The notes: a model not told the origin generated them from the sequence alone. A DNA stretch of 58,679 bases from Synechococcus sp. AG-679-B05 (GCA_003210795.1 QCUJ01000007.1:1-58679), one strand, 5' to 3'. Counted from the stretch's first letter, positions 9,210-19,305 are shown. Program-made: numbers and translations.

Positions 9210-10505
9210 ATGAAGCGTGTTTTGGCCATTATTCTTGGCGGCGGCGCTGGAACGCGTCTCTACCCGCTCACCAAGATGCGCGCCAAGCCTGCTGTGCCTC
9301 TGGCAGGTAAGTATCGATTAATTGATATTCCCATCAGCAACTGCATCAACTCCAACATCAACAAGATGTATGTGATGACGCAGTTCAACAGCGCGTCACT
9401 CAACCGTCATCTCAGCCAGACCTTCAACCTAAGCAATTCCTTCGGCGGCGGATTTGTCGAGGTGCTGGCTGCACAGCAGACGCCCGACAGTCCTTCCTGG
9501 TTCGAAGGAACAGCTGACGCTGTTCGCAAATACCAGTGGCTGTTTCAGGAATGGGACGTTGATGAGTACTTGATCCTCTCCGGTGACCAGCTCTACCGGA
9601 TGGATTACAGCCTGTTCATCGAGCATCACCGCCTCACCGGCGCTGACCTCACCGTGGCAGCGCTCCCGGTTGATCCAAAGCAAGCTGAGGCCTTCGGCTT
9701 GATGCGCACCGACGAACAGGGCTCCATCAAGGAATTCCGTGAGAAGCCCAAGGGGGATGCTCTACGGGAAATGGTTGTTGACACAAGCCGTTTCGGCCTT
9801 TCCAAGGAATCGGCTGAAGCCCGGCCTCACCTTGCATCGATGGGCATCTACGTGTTCAGTCGTGACACGTTGTTTGATCTCCTCGATAATCATCCGAGCT
9901 ACAAGGATTTTGGTAAGGAGCTGATTCCTGAAGCTTTGAAGCGGGGCGACAACCTGCAGAGCTATGTCTTTGATGACTACTGGGAAGACATCGGCACGAT
10001 CGGTGCCTTCTACGAAGCAAACCTGGCTCTGACACAACAGCCACAGCCCCCATTCAGCTTCTACGACGAGAAGTTCCCGATCTACACCCGCCCCCGTTAT
10101 CTGCCCCCCAGCAAGCTCGTTGATGCGCAGATCACCAATTCCATTGTTGGTGAAGGCTCAATTCTCAAGTCCTGCAGCATCAACCATTGTGTTCTCGGAG
10201 TCCGGAGCCGAGTCGAATCGGATGTTGTGCTTCAGGACACGCTGGTCATGGGTGCCGACTTCTTTGAGTCGTCCGATGAACGGGCCCTGTTGCGCGAACG
10301 GGGAGGCATTCCTGTGGGCGTTGGTGCTGGCACCACGGTGAAGCGCGCCATCCTCGACAAAAACACCCGCATCGGTTCCAACGTCACCATCGTCAACAAG
10401 GACAACGTTGAAGAGGGTGACCGCTCGGATCAGGGCTTTTATATCCGTAACGGAATCGTTGTTGTTCAGAAGAACGCCACGATTCAGGACGGCACCATCA
10501 TCTGA
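9210..10505 (+). CDS. glgC: Glucose-1-phosphate adenylyltransferase (ADP-glucose pyrophosphorylase)
   Basis: Makes ADP-glucose from glucose-1-P and ATP, the regulated step of glycogen synthesis. The 431 residues show the nucleotidyltransferase signature [12 protein letters not shown] at the N-terminus, [16 protein letters not shown] (allosteric and substrate region), [10 protein letters not shown], and [14 protein letters not shown] left-handed beta-helix C-terminal domain follows. The 125-base gap after hemA may hold its own promoter. Family members in cyanobacteria are activated by 3-phosphoglycerate, linking storage to the Calvin-cycle genes upstream. Confidence 0.97.
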   Translation: MKRVLAIILGGGAGTRLYPLTKMRAKPAVPLAGKYRLIDIPISNCINSNINKMYVMTQFNSASLNRHLSQTFNLSNSFGGGFVEVLAAQQTPDSPSWFEGTADAVRKYQWLFQEWDVDEYLILSGDQLYRMDYSLFIEHHRLTGADLTVAALPVDPKQAEAFGLMRTDEQGSIKEFREKPKGDALREMVVDTSRFGLSKESAEARPHLASMGIYVFSRDTLFDLLDNHPSYKDFGKELIPEALKRGDNLQSYVFDDYWEDIGTIGAFYEANLALTQQPQPPFSFYDEKFPIYTRPRYLPPSKLVDAQITNSIVGEGSILKSCSINHCVLGVRSRVESDVVLQDTLVMGADFFESSDERALLRERGGIPVGVGAGTTVKRAILDKNTRIGSNVTIVNKDNVEEGDRSDQGFYIRNGIVVVQKNATIQDGTII

Positions 10506-10606
10506 TTCTCCCTGTGGTGCTTCATTCCTGACAGAACATTGGGATTGGCAGCAAAACAGCGTCGTCGTGCTCACACTGACGACAATTGTCAGTGGTGGCC
10601 TGGGCC

Positions 10607-12028
10607 ATGTCCAACAAATCCCACTTCGGTCTGATCGGCCTCGGTGTGATGGGCGAAAATCTCGTCCTTAACGCTGAGCGCAACGGTTTCTCGAGCGTCG
10701 TCTACAACCGTACCTACGCCAAAACAGAGGACTTCCTCAGCGGCCGTGGTCAGGGCAAGCAAATCCAGGGCGCTACCGATCTGCAGGATTTCGTCGGAAA
10801 GCTCGAACGTCCGCGGCGCATTCTGATAATGGTGAAGGCAGGCCCTGCCGTGGATGCCGTTGTGGAGCAGATCTCACCTTTCCTTGAGGAGGGCGACCTC
10901 CTCATTGACGGTGGCAACTCCGACTATCACGACACCGAACGGCGAGTGAAGCAGCTTGAGAGCCGTAGTTTCGGCTTCATCGGGATGGGCGTTTCGGGGG
11001 GCGCCAAGGGCGCACTCGAAGGTCCCAGCATGATGCCCGGTGGCACCAAAGCGTCCTATGACGCCATCGAAAGCCTGGTGAACAAAATGGCCGCCCAGGT
11101 GGATGACGGCCCATGCGTCACCTACATCGGCCCCGGTGGGGCCGGCCACCTGGTCAAGACCGTTCACAACGGGATCGAATACGGGATTGAACAGATCCTG
11201 GCTGAGGGATATGACCTGATGAAACGGGTCAAGGGGATGACCGGCGAACAGATGGCCGATGTGTTCGCCCATTGGAACGCCAGTGAAGAACTCTCCTCTT
11301 ACCTGGTGGAGATCACCGAGGTCTGTCTTCGCACCAAGGACCCTCTGGATGGAGCCGATCTCGTCGAAAAGATCGTGGATCAGGCCGGTCAAAAGGGAAC
11401 GGGTCTCTGGACCGTGGTCACAGCTCTAAAGATGGGAGCTTCCGTGCCCACCATCTACGCCTCACTCAACGGGCGGGTGATGAGCTCGCTGAAGCCCCAG
11501 CGTGTCAAGGCTGAGTCGGTGTTCAAACCGCTGCCGATCAAGGATTTCGATCTAGGCAGCATCGACGATGGAATGGCTCCTCTGATGGATGCCACGGTTC
11601 TCAGCTGCATCGCGAGCTATGCCCAGGGCATGGAGCTGCTGCGCATCGCCTCACAGGACCTCGATTATGAGCTTCACATGCCCTCGATCGCTCAGATCTG
11701 GAAGGGCGGCTGCATCATCCGGGCTCAACTGCTTCAACGCATTCAGGACGCTTACAACCGTGACCCCCAGCTCTCCAACCTGATGCTGGATCCATGGTTC
11801 GTCGATCAGGTCAACCGTCGACTGCCTGGTCTGGCCCAGGTTGTGGCCGGTGCTGCCCAGTCCGGCATCCCCGTTCCCTGCTTCAGCAGCACCCTGGATT
11901 ACATCAACAGCTACCGCACTGGACGCCTGCCTCAGAACCTGGTACAGGCGATGCGTGACTGCTTCGGCTCCCACACCTACCAGCGACTGGACAAGGAAGG
12001 TGCATTCCACACCGAGTGGCTCGGTTGA
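10607..12028 (+). CDS. gnd: 6-phosphogluconate dehydrogenase (decarboxylating)
   Basis: Oxidative pentose-phosphate enzyme converting 6-phosphogluconate to ribulose-5-P with NADP+ reduction. The 473 residues begin MSNKSHFGLIGLGVMGENL, with the Rossmann GLGVMG motif at the N-terminus; this ATG is preferred over an upstream in-frame TTG at 10586. Conserved parts include the substrate loop DGGNSDYHDTERR, GVSGGAKGALEGPS-type loop, and GTGLWTV. The C-terminal helical domain is full length. It is followed 11 bases later by pgl, the preceding enzyme of the same route, which indicates an operon. Confidence 0.97.
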   Translation: MSNKSHFGLIGLGVMGENLVLNAERNGFSSVVYNRTYAKTEDFLSGRGQGKQIQGATDLQDFVGKLERPRRILIMVKAGPAVDAVVEQISPFLEEGDLLIDGGNSDYHDTERRVKQLESRSFGFIGMGVSGGAKGALEGPSMMPGGTKASYDAIESLVNKMAAQVDDGPCVTYIGPGGAGHLVKTVHNGIEYGIEQILAEGYDLMKRVKGMTGEQMADVFAHWNASEELSSYLVEITEVCLRTKDPLDGADLVEKIVDQAGQKGTGLWTVVTALKMGASVPTIYASLNGRVMSSLKPQRVKAESVFKPLPIKDFDLGSIDDGMAPLMDATVLSCIASYAQGMELLRIASQDLDYELHMPSIAQIWKGGCIIRAQLLQRIQDAYNRDPQLSNLMLDPWFVDQVNRRLPGLAQVVAGAAQSGIPVPCFSSTLDYINSYRTGRLPQNLVQAMRDCFGSHTYQRLDKEGAFHTEWLG

Positions 12029-12039
12029 GCTGAACGCTG

Positions 12040-12753
12040 ATGACCGATTACCGCATCGAGCGGGCCAGCGATGCAGATGCACTGGCCCGCATGGCAGCTG
12101 ACTGGATTGCAGCGCAGATAAGTCTTGTGCTCGATCAACGAGATCGGTGCTGCATTGCTCTTTCCGGAGGCAGCACCCCAGCTCGTGCCTACAGACTGCT
12201 GGGTCAGGAACGACTGCCATGGGATCGTGTTGATGTGGTTCTGGGAGATGAGCGCTGGGTTGCGGCGGACGATCCTTCCAGCAATGCCCTCATGCTTCGT
12301 CAAACCCTGATGAAGCATGGTCCGGGCTCCGCTGCCGTCTTTCATCCAGTTCCCACGATCGATCTGGCAAATGCTGAGGCCAGTGCTGCAGCACTGGCTG
12401 AGCTGTCGAATCGACTCTGTTCCGGCGAACCGCCGGTGTTTGACGTGATGCTGTTGGGACTTGGGGATGATGGCCACACCGCCTCGCTGTTCCCCGGCAC
12501 CGAGGCCACAACCATCAAGGATCAATGGGCAACCGTGGGACGTGGAAAGGAATTGGACCGGATCACCCTCACGGCTCCGGTCCTCAGCGCCGCTCGTGAG
12601 GTCATCTTCCTGGTGAGCGGTTCGGGGAAGCGTCAAGCGCTACAGCGTCTGGTTGATCCGCAGGAATCCCCCGAGCGGACCCCCGCCAAGCTGGTTTCCC
12701 CTGCTAAGCCAGTCTTGATCCTTGCTGATCAAGATGCAGCCTCCGGTCTCTGA
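12040..12753 (+). CDS. pgl: 6-phosphogluconolactonase
   Basis: A 237-residue DevB/Pgl-type lactonase hydrolysing 6-phosphogluconolactone to 6-phosphogluconate. Family motifs are present: LSGGSTPARAY, GDERWV and GLGDDGHTASLFPG. It is 11 bases downstream of gnd, and its last bases overlap the start of the CIA30-family gene, so these genes are probably translated from one message. Confidence 0.93.
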   Translation: MTDYRIERASDADALARMAADWIAAQISLVLDQRDRCCIALSGGSTPARAYRLLGQERLPWDRVDVVLGDERWVAADDPSSNALMLRQTLMKHGPGSAAVFHPVPTIDLANAEASAAALAELSNRLCSGEPPVFDVMLLGLGDDGHTASLFPGTEATTIKDQWATVGRGKELDRITLTAPVLSAAREVIFLVSGSGKRQALQRLVDPQESPERTPAKLVSPAKPVLILADQDAASGL

Positions 12754-13306
12754 TCTGCCCGCAGGGCAGGTGCTTTTTGAAGGGTCGGCTTTCGCCGAGT
12801 GGTCCAGCCTCAATGACACGATCATGGGCGGCCGTTCCAAAGCTGGCTGTCGGGTTGTCTCCGACGGTTTGCTGTTGGAAGGCGAATTGATCGAGCAAGG
12901 TGGTGGCTTTGTCAGCTGCCGTTCGCCGCGGTTGCAGCCGCCGCTTGATCTGTCGCCCTATTCCGCCATCCAACTGGATGTGGAGGCGGAGGGTCGGACT
13001 CTCAAAATCGCCCTGGGTTGCCGGGATGGAGCACTGGGTCTGACGGAGCTTATTCCAGGAGGATTGCGCTGGGTGGTGGATGTGACCACCCTCAGCGAAG
13101 GTGTGACGCGGCTGACCGTTCCGTTCAGTGATCTACGCCCCACCATCCGCGCCAAACCGGTGGGGCTGCCGTTGCGTTTCGACCGCTCAGCCATCAGCCG
13201 CATCCAGTTGCTGCATTCCAAATTCGGCGACGATGGCTCGCTCAATCCAGGTTTCCGCGCAGGACCGATCCGAATGTTGGTCCGTACCATCCGCGCCTTC
13301 CCGTAA
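12734..13306 (+). CDS. CIA30-family protein (NDUFAF1-like)
   Basis: A 190-residue protein of the complex I intermediate-associated protein 30 family, a galactose-binding-like beta fold. The diagnostic N-terminal block SLNDTIMGGRSKAG is present at about residues 25-38, and the C-terminal part has DLRPT and the RIQLLHSKFG block. In plants and cyanobacteria relatives are linked to assembly of membrane complexes; the exact role is unknown. I chose the ATG at 12734, which overlaps the end of pgl by 20 bases; an in-frame TTG at 12722 is less likely. No signal peptide is seen. Confidence 0.8.
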   Translation: MQPPVSDLPAGQVLFEGSAFAEWSSLNDTIMGGRSKAGCRVVSDGLLLEGELIEQGGGFVSCRSPRLQPPLDLSPYSAIQLDVEAEGRTLKIALGCRDGALGLTELIPGGLRWVVDVTTLSEGVTRLTVPFSDLRPTIRAKPVGLPLRFDRSAISRIQLLHSKFGDDGSLNPGFRAGPIRMLVRTIRAFP

Positions 13307-13310
13307 CGCG

Positions 13311-13676
13311 ATGGACCTACTGGTGCTGATCGCCAAGACCGCTGACGTCTGCCGGAAACCCTGGCGGCACGCTGTGGTGTTGGTGGATCCCTCAGCAGCT
13401 GTCGAACTGGACGATTTGAATGTGCGAATTGAATGTCGCGACGGGGACGGAAAGCGCCAAACCGAACACGACCTCGCACTGGAGGTGTATCGCAGCGGAG
13501 CCGAAATCAACCTGATGCTCAGCTGGTGGGATCAACCCAACCGCCCCCTGCTTTGGCATGGGAGGCACCCGGTATGGATGAGTGGTGAAACGGGTGAGCG
13601 GTGCAGCGCTCCTGCTGATGCTGCACCGATCGAGGCTCTGGGTCGACGTCTCCGCTCCCTGCTTCAGCCCGACTGA
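13311..13676 (+). CDS. Hypothetical protein, 121 aa
   Basis: An ATG five bases after the CIA30 stop opens a 121-residue frame. It has a hydrophobic beta-like N-terminus (MDLLVLIAKTADVCRKPW), acidic middle (VELDDLNVRIECRDGDGK) and a Trp-rich part (LMLSWWDQPNRPLLWHGRHPVWMSG). I do not recognise the family. Position suggests it is the last gene of the gnd-pgl operon. It ends exactly where convergent ilvD ends, with no room for a terminator between them. Confidence 0.65.
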   Translation: MDLLVLIAKTADVCRKPWRHAVVLVDPSAAVELDDLNVRIECRDGDGKRQTEHDLALEVYRSGAEINLMLSWWDQPNRPLLWHGRHPVWMSGETGERCSAPADAAPIEALGRRLRSLLQPD

Positions 13677-15350
13677 TCAATCCGGCTGGTCGGTGACTGC
13701 GCCACGGCTTGAACTCGAAACGAGTCGGGAATATTTGCCGAGGATTCCTGTTCGATAGCGCGGAGTGGGACGTGTCCAGATGGAACGACGACGCTCGAGT
13801 TCAGCTTCATCAACATTCAGCTGCAGCAAGAGTTGATCCGCATCCACGGTGATGCTGTCGCCCTCATGAACCAGACCGATGGTTCCACCTACAGCAGCTT
13901 CCGGAGCAACGTGACCCACAACAAGTCCGTAGGAGCCACCGCTGAAGCGACCATCAGTGATCAGGGCCACTTTTTCTCCCAGACCCTGACCAACAATCGC
14001 TGATGTCGGTGAAAGCATTTCGCGCATGCCGGGACCTCCAACGGGTCCCTCGTAGCGAACAACCACCACATCCCCAGCCTTGATCTGGCGGTCGAGAATG
14101 GCAGCCAGGCAGGTTTCCTCGCTTTCAAACACCCTGGCGGGTCCTGTCAAAACAGGTGTTTTCACTCCACTGATCTTGGCGACACTCCCCTCCTGAGCAA
14201 GGTTTCCCTTAAGGATCGCCAGGTGCCCCTTTTGATAAAGCGGTCTGGAAATCGGCCGGATCACGTCCTGATTGGCGGGAGGCTCAGAAGGAACTTTGGC
14301 CAAAAGTTCCCGAAGCGTTTTTCCTTCGATCGTGCGGCAATCGCCGTGCAGCAGTCCGGCATCCAGCAGCTGTTTCATCACCTGCGGAATTCCACCAGCC
14401 CGATGAAGATCCACCGTCACGTAGCGGCCGCTTGGCTTGAGATCGCAAAACACCGGCACACGCTGGCGAATGGCCTCAAAGTCATCGATGCTCAATGTCA
14501 CACCTGCTGTGCGAGCTATCGCAAGCAGGTGAAGAACGGAGTTGGTCGATCCCCCCACGGCCATGATCACGCTGATCGCGTTCTCGAAGGCTTCCCGGGT
14601 CAGGAGATCAAGAGGACGAATGTTGGCTTTCACCGCCTTCAACAGCACCTCGGCTGAACGAGCTGCGCTGTCGGCTTTTTCCTGGTCCTCAGCCGCCATG
14701 GTGGAACTGCAAGGCAAGCTGAGCCCCATCGTTTCGATGGCGGCGCTCATGGTGTTGGCCGTGAACATGCCACCACAACTTCCAGCGCCAGGGCAGGCGT
14801 TTTTTTCAACAGCGATCAGCTGCTCTTCATCAATGTTGCCGTTGGTCAGCTGACCGACGGCTTCAAAGGCGCTCACCACGGTGAGATCGCAGCCGCCCAG
14901 TTTTCCCGGCTTGATCGTGCCTCCGTACACGAAGATCGCTGGGATGTTCATTCGGGCCATGGCGAGCATCGCCCCCGGCATGTTCTTGTCGCAGCCCCCA
15001 ACGGCCAGCACCCCATCCATGCTCTGGCCGTTGCAGGCGGTTTCGATCGCGTCGGCGATCACTTCACGGCTGACGAGGGAATACTTCATCCCCTCGGTTC
15101 CCATCGAGATTCCGTCGCTGACGGTGATGGTTCCGAACATCTGGGGCATGCCTCCCGCATCACGGGCAGCAGATTCAGCCCGTTTAGAGAGATCGTTCAG
15201 CCCAACGTTGCAGGGCGTGATCGTGCTGTAACCGTTGGCAATACCCAGAATCGGTTTGCCGAAATCATCGTCTTCAAAACCGACGGCCCGCAGCATGGCG
15301 CGGTTTGGTGAGCGCTGAATTCCTTTGGTGACGGCGTCGGAACGAAGCAT
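13677..15350 (-). CDS. ilvD: Dihydroxy-acid dehydratase
   Basis: Iron-sulfur enzyme of branched-chain amino acid and pantothenate synthesis, dehydrating 2,3-dihydroxy acids to 2-keto acids. The ATG at 15350 gives 557 residues beginning [20 protein letters not shown], the usual start; an in-frame upstream extension to 15383 is unlikely. Cluster-binding cysteines are in GGCDKNMPG and [12 protein letters not shown], and the C-terminal catalytic region DGRFSGG is intact. It is convergent with the preceding rightward operon. Confidence 0.96.
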   Translation of the reverse strand: MLRSDAVTKGIQRSPNRAMLRAVGFEDDDFGKPILGIANGYSTITPCNVGLNDLSKRAESAARDAGGMPQMFGTITVSDGISMGTEGMKYSLVSREVIADAIETACNGQSMDGVLAVGGCDKNMPGAMLAMARMNIPAIFVYGGTIKPGKLGGCDLTVVSAFEAVGQLTNGNIDEEQLIAVEKNACPGAGSCGGMFTANTMSAAIETMGLSLPCSSTMAAEDQEKADSAARSAEVLLKAVKANIRPLDLLTREAFENAISVIMAVGGSTNSVLHLLAIARTAGVTLSIDDFEAIRQRVPVFCDLKPSGRYVTVDLHRAGGIPQVMKQLLDAGLLHGDCRTIEGKTLRELLAKVPSEPPANQDVIRPISRPLYQKGHLAILKGNLAQEGSVAKISGVKTPVLTGPARVFESEETCLAAILDRQIKAGDVVVVRYEGPVGGPGMREMLSPTSAIVGQGLGEKVALITDGRFSGGSYGLVVGHVAPEAAVGGTIGLVHEGDSITVDADQLLLQLNVDEAELERRRSIWTRPTPRYRTGILGKYSRLVSSSSRGAVTDQPD

Positions 15351-15395
15351 GAGCCTGGGAATTGGCCTGGGCAATCTCGCCAACCTACCGACCGC

Positions 15396-15674
15396 TCAGT
15401 CGTCGGAACCAAGCCGTTCCAGCTGGGCCCTCACCCGGGCAATCTCGGCATTTAATTTCTCAACACGCTCTTCAAGAAGACCGCCACCACTGGGCTCCAA
15501 AACCTCTGAACCGTCCTGCATTCGAGGGGCATGAAGCATGGCCTGGTGGTGGTTGACTCGCCGGCGTCGATCCGCCTCGTTCAGCAGCCACCAAGCGAGT
15601 CCCGCGGCACCAAACAAGGCCCCGGTGACAAGAGTGGCGAAGGTTCCTGAACTGCTTGGGTGGTGTTGGCTCAT
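15396..15674 (-). CDS. Small single-span membrane protein with coiled coil
   Basis: A 92-residue protein starting MSQHHPSSSG. A single membrane span (FATLVTGALFGAAGLAWWLL) lies at about residues 12-31. It is followed by an Arg-rich segment (EADRRRRVNHHQ) and a C-terminal coiled coil (LLEERVEKLNAEIARVRAQLERL). The ATG at 15674 is preferred over a TTG at 15683. It lies upstream of ilvD on the same strand with a 45-base gap. Function unknown. Confidence 0.65.
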   Translation of the reverse strand: MSQHHPSSSGTFATLVTGALFGAAGLAWWLLNEADRRRRVNHHQAMLHAPRMQDGSEVLEPSGGGLLEERVEKLNAEIARVRAQLERLGSDD

Positions 15675-15710
15675 CGTTAGCAACGTCTTGATGAAAATCT
15701 AGTCATGGCC

Positions 15711-16316
15711 TCAGCTTCTGATCTTCAGACGTCGCACAGGGTCACCGATACCTGGGTCGATCTGGCCCTCGCCATCGACCCCTTCATCAATACAGGCCGT
15801 GTGAAGGGTGAGATCAGAGATCTCTTCCCCAAGCCGCTTTAAGCCGGGGCTGGAGCAGAGAGCTGTGATCAGACGCAGGCGACGACCGTCGACACCGAGC
15901 TCCTGCAACTGGCGCAGGTGCGTGAGAATGGCATCGCCATCACTGATTTGATCGACAAACAGGATCACTCCGGCATTGGCTTCGATCGACGAAGGAACTC
16001 CGTTGAGACAGAGCGACGCTTCCGGCAGAACACTGCGGGCTCCCTGCCAGAGTTCAAGCCCGACAGGGAGTGTGGGAATGGCCAGGAGTGGAACTCCCGT
16101 CTCCACCACTGTTCCCTCTGTCTCGGAGAGAGGTGTGGGAACACGTTCCTTTCGATGGGGCAGCCAATCGCGAAGGGCCTCGTAGGTGAGCCAGCGCCCC
16201 AGCTCCTGCATCGCTGTGGCGTACAGCGCTGGGGGTGTGTCGCGATGGCGCAACATCGTCAACCAGTGACCGATCAGGGGATGGGGTGGCACCACCACAC
16301 GCAGACTCATCGCCAT
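15711..16316 (-). CDS. upp: Uracil phosphoribosyltransferase-like protein with degenerate PRPP loop
   Basis: A 201-residue protein collinear with uracil phosphoribosyltransferase: the N-terminal block VVVPPHPLIGHWLTMLRH, LTYEALRDWLP, and the C-terminal TACIDEGVDGEGQIDPGIGD block that normally binds uracil. The PRPP-binding loop, normally DPMLATGGS, reads DQISDGDA here, and the family RAG motif region reads VGLELWQGA. So it belongs to the family, but catalysis with PRPP is doubtful; a regulatory role is possible. It is divergent from the pentapeptide gene. Confidence 0.7.
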   Translation of the reverse strand: MAMSLRVVVPPHPLIGHWLTMLRHRDTPPALYATAMQELGRWLTYEALRDWLPHRKERVPTPLSETEGTVVETGVPLLAIPTLPVGLELWQGARSVLPEASLCLNGVPSSIEANAGVILFVDQISDGDAILTHLRQLQELGVDGRRLRLITALCSSPGLKRLGEEISDLTLHTACIDEGVDGEGQIDPGIGDPVRRLKIRS

Positions 16317-16372
16317 ATCGCCTCGTTCCGTCGGCAGCTGCCATAACGTGATCGTTCAAGTTACCGGCTCCG

Positions 16373-16882
16373 ATGCAGCTTGTTCTTCGCCCGGTGTCCC
16401 TGTTCACGGCGGTTCTCGTTGGTTTCTGCGCCTTGGTATGGCCTGGATTAGCTGAGGCGATCACCGCTCCTGAACTTCGGGGGCAGCGAGCCGTTCAGGA
16501 AATTACGGCTGATATGCACGGCCTCGATCTGAAGGAGAAGGAGTTTCTCAAGGCGGATCTTCGCGACGTGAATCTCAGCGATACCGATCTGCGAGGTGCA
16601 GTGATCAACACCTCACAACTTCAGGGAGCCGATCTTCGCGGTGCAGACCTGTCCGATGTGGTCGGCTTTGCCAGCCGTTTCGATGGGGCTGACCTGCGCA
16701 ATGCGAATTTCACCAACGCGATGCTGATGCAAAGCCGTTTTGCTGACGCTGAGATTGAGGGCACCGACTTCACCAACGCGGTGATGGACCTTCCCCAACA
16801 GAAAGCACTTTGCGCAAGGGCTGACGGGGTCAATGCCGTGACAGGTATCTCAACCAGAGAAAGCCTCGGCTGTCGTTCCTGA
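16373..16882 (+). CDS. Secreted/lumenal pentapeptide-repeat protein
   Basis: A 169-residue protein with an N-terminal signal peptide (cleavage near AEA-IT, about residue 29). About twelve A(D/N)LXX-type pentapeptides span residues 55-140 (KADLRD, DTDLRG, GADLRG, GADLRN, GTDFTN), forming a right-handed beta-helix. C-terminal cysteines (ALCARAD, SLGCRS) may make a disulfide. Cyanobacterial thylakoid-lumen pentapeptide proteins look like this. The role is structural but undefined. The next gene starts five bases after its stop. Confidence 0.82.
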   Translation: MQLVLRPVSLFTAVLVGFCALVWPGLAEAITAPELRGQRAVQEITADMHGLDLKEKEFLKADLRDVNLSDTDLRGAVINTSQLQGADLRGADLSDVVGFASRFDGADLRNANFTNAMLMQSRFADAEIEGTDFTNAVMDLPQQKALCARADGVNAVTGISTRESLGCRS

Positions 16883-16887
16883 ATTCA

Positions 16888-17991
16888 ATGCCCAAACGCA
16901 TTCCGGTCACCGTCGTCACCGGCTTCCTTGGAGCTGGCAAGACCACTGTTTTGAGGCACCTGCTCACCCACAGTGGCCAACGCCTTGCGGTAATGGTCAA
17001 CGAGTTTGGAAGTGTTGGTCTCGATGGAGATCTGATCCGGAGTTGCGGTTTCTGTCCGGATGATGAGGTTGATGGACGACTTGTGGAGCTAAATAACGGC
17101 TGCCTTTGTTGCACTGTTCAGGATGACTTTCTGCCCACGATGCAGACATTGCTGAAACGGGCTGATGATCTGGATGGCATTGTTGTCGAGACCAGTGGGC
17201 TGGCGCTGCCTCGGCCGTTGCTGCAAGCCTTGGACTGGCCTGAAATTAGAAATCGCGTGCATGTGAATGGGGTTGTCACCTTGGTGGACGGCGAGGCCCT
17301 CGCCGCTGGCAGCCCCGTGGCTGACATAAAGGCTCTCGAGCGCCAGCGCGAGGAGGATCCAAGCCTTGATCACATCACCGCCATCGACGATCTGTTTCAC
17401 GATCAGCTTCAAGCAGCGGATCTGGTCTTGATCAGCCGGGCTGATCAACTAAAAGCGGATCGACTGTCTGCACTTCAGAGCGAGCTGGAGCAACAGGTCA
17501 GGAAGGGAACCGCCTTTCTTCCTGTGGCTCAGGGAAAGGTCGACACCTCCGTTGTGCTGGGTCTGGACCATCACCCCGTTCAGACTGATGTCGATCGTGA
17601 TGATCATGCCCATCAGCATCACGGCCATCACCAACACCACGATGACGTGCACGATCATCACGATCACAGCCACGTTGACGTTGTGGGCCGTGGTGTGCAG
17701 ATCGAGGCTGCGCTGGATAGGACCAGTCTGGAATCACTGCTGCCCCCACTGGTGAGCGAGCATCAGGTTCTGCGGCTCAAAGGGCGTCTATGGATACCGG
17801 GAAAAGCATTGCCGTTGCAGATACAAATGGTGGGTCCAAGGTTGAACAGCTGGTTTGAAGCGGCTCCAGAACGGGCATGGAAACCGGCTGGCGGAGCTGG
17901 CGCCGATCTTGTTGTGCTGGCATTACAGAAGGGAGCAGCAGATGCGATCGAATCTGCTTTACAGAAATTGGCGCAAAGCACATCGACTTAG
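16888..17991 (+). CDS. COG0523/CobW-family metal GTPase with His-rich loop
   Basis: A 367-residue G3E GTPase. Motifs in order: Walker [10 protein letters not shown] at 11-19, CGFCPDDE, the metal-binding NNGCLCC at about 69-75 with the family C-x-[10 protein letters not shown], and the base-recognition-like SRADQL. An internal histidine-rich stretch (about residues 228-262, with blocks such as [12 protein letters not shown] and [10 protein letters not shown]) precedes the CobW C-terminal domain. Members move or insert metal; His-rich ones such as YjiA/ZigA act in zinc homeostasis, but cobalt or nickel cannot be excluded. No Zur-type operator was recognised upstream. It starts five bases after the pentapeptide gene, so co-transcription is likely. 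Confidence 0.88.
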   Translation: MPKRIPVTVVTGFLGAGKTTVLRHLLTHSGQRLAVMVNEFGSVGLDGDLIRSCGFCPDDEVDGRLVELNNGCLCCTVQDDFLPTMQTLLKRADDLDGIVVETSGLALPRPLLQALDWPEIRNRVHVNGVVTLVDGEALAAGSPVADIKALERQREEDPSLDHITAIDDLFHDQLQAADLVLISRADQLKADRLSALQSELEQQVRKGTAFLPVAQGKVDTSVVLGLDHHPVQTDVDRDDHAHQHHGHHQHHDDVHDHHDHSHVDVVGRGVQIEAALDRTSLESLLPPLVSEHQVLRLKGRLWIPGKALPLQIQMVGPRLNSWFEAAPERAWKPAGGAGADLVVLALQKGAADAIESALQKLAQSTST

Positions 17992-18181
17992 TACCTAGTG
18001 GAGATCTGACCAGACGGATTGGATCATGCACTGAAAAAAATCTTAGATAGACCTATCAACTTTCAAACAACAGGAATAGCGATCTATTTCACAATAAAAA
18101 GCTTGGTCAACACAAACATTCAAAGCAGTGACTGCGCAATGGAGACAGTAGCGGTAAAATAAGCAATCAGACTCGAATCCA

Positions 18182-18400
18182 ATGCTCAGCAAATCCCCCG
18201 CGCTCCGGAGAATCGGAATTTATACCATATTAAGCTACATTGCACTAGTATTGGTCAATAATAGTGGCTACAAGCTTGAAAATATGTGGCTCATTTATGC
18301 CCCAATGTTTGTTACTGTCTATGTCTTCTCAAGATGGGTTGACAGCAAGCTTCCTGCTGATTCAACAAAAAATCAAAAGACACAAAACAAAGAAAACTGA
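18182..18400 (+). CDS. Small two-span membrane protein, 72 aa
   Basis: An ATG-initiated frame with two hydrophobic segments (YTILSYIALVLVN and LIYAPMFVTVYVFS) and a hydrophilic Lys/Asn-rich tail. No family is recognised. It is isolated, 190 bases downstream of the COG0523 gene, in a more AT-rich stretch. Confidence 0.5.
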   Translation: MLSKSPALRRIGIYTILSYIALVLVNNSGYKLENMWLIYAPMFVTVYVFSRWVDSKLPADSTKNQKTQNKEN

Positions 18401-19095
18401 TCAAGAAGGCAGCTAACGGAGCACAAAAACGAATTTCTCTCCAATCTTGCCTTGCTCTTAGCGATATTATTACCCCATCTACATTTTTCAGAGAGAAGCA
18501 AAATAAGCAAGAAAAATCACCATCAAACAAGGGCTCTGTGCAACAAGAAAGGAAGACTTCAAGAACAGCAAAACTCGCTTGGCTGCCATAGAATTAATTC
18601 TGCAATATTCCTTCCTTGAAACGGCTCCTAATCGTCCATAATCTTAAAACAGGGCAAGACATTATTCATGAATTCTGCGATATGGACTTTGCCTTTGAGC
18701 TGGTAAAAGGCAGCCCTGAGCCTGATATCAATGGAGACCTCGACGTGGAATCCAGATTATTTTATCGACTTGACTGACCATGATGGCATGCAATCGATAC
18801 GATCGGACTGAAAACAAACACCTTGCTATTCAGGCCTTGGTCACCACTGATTTAATCTATCTTGTAGCAACTGAATAACTTTTGCATGACGCACAAGAGA
18901 TCTAGAAGAACCCTCCCTTGCACGCCCTGGAGCAATTGAGGACACAATAAATGTCATTACGCACAAATACCCTATCCTTGAAGCAATGATTTTTGCGAAG
19001 ACAATAACTGGAGGCGCAAACGATCAGGCCTACGATTAAAAGTCCACGACTCCAGATGCTTATACTACAAGTTAATTACAGATTCAACAATCAGG
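18401..19095. other. Gene-poor AT-rich stretch with one candidate small frame
   Basis: Apart from the candidate at 18616-18777 described separately, I see no protein-like frame, tRNA or clear terminator on either strand. Confidence 0.4.
18616..18777 (+). CDS. Candidate small protein, 53 aa (TTG start)
   Basis: A frame from TTG at 18616 to TGA at 18777 encodes a sequence with clearly protein-like composition: LKRLLIVHNLKTGQDIIHEF, followed by acidic blocks such as KGSPEPDINGDLDVE and LFYRLD. There is no ATG or GTG start and no good ribosome site, so it may be a remnant of a longer gene. Function unknown. Confidence 0.35.
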   Translation: MKRLLIVHNLKTGQDIIHEFCDMDFAFELVKGSPEPDINGDLDVESRLFYRLD

Positions 19096-19305
19096 ATGAA
19101 AGGTCTTGTCCCAATTTGCCTGTTAAGCATTGCCTTGATCTCCTGCGGTCAAACTGATAACAGAACTAATTATGCTCGCCTCCTGACGATCCGGAAAAAC
19201 TCAAACTCTGACCAGAAAATCAAAGCCAGTGAATTACGAATGGAGCTTTCAAAACGCATAAAACTGTCGCCAAAGCAAGTTGATTTTTTTGTATTCATTT
19301 TCTAG
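19096..19305 (+). CDS. Putative small lipoprotein, 69 aa
   Basis: The N-terminus MKGLVPICLLSIALISCGQ is a lipoprotein signal with lipobox ALISC (Cys at about 17). A short Lys-rich soluble part follows. It ends on an aromatic tail (FFVFIF), which is odd and may mean the C-terminus is truncated. Isolated gene, no recognised family. Confidence 0.5.
   Translation: MKGLVPICLLSIALISCGQTDNRTNYARLLTIRKNSNSDQKIKASELRMELSKRIKLSPKQVDFFVFIF

Noticed and set aside
10586-10606. TTG start giving a seven-residue longer Gnd
   Set aside because: The ATG at 10607 begins the normal MSNKSHFGLIGLG start, while the extra residues are not family-like.
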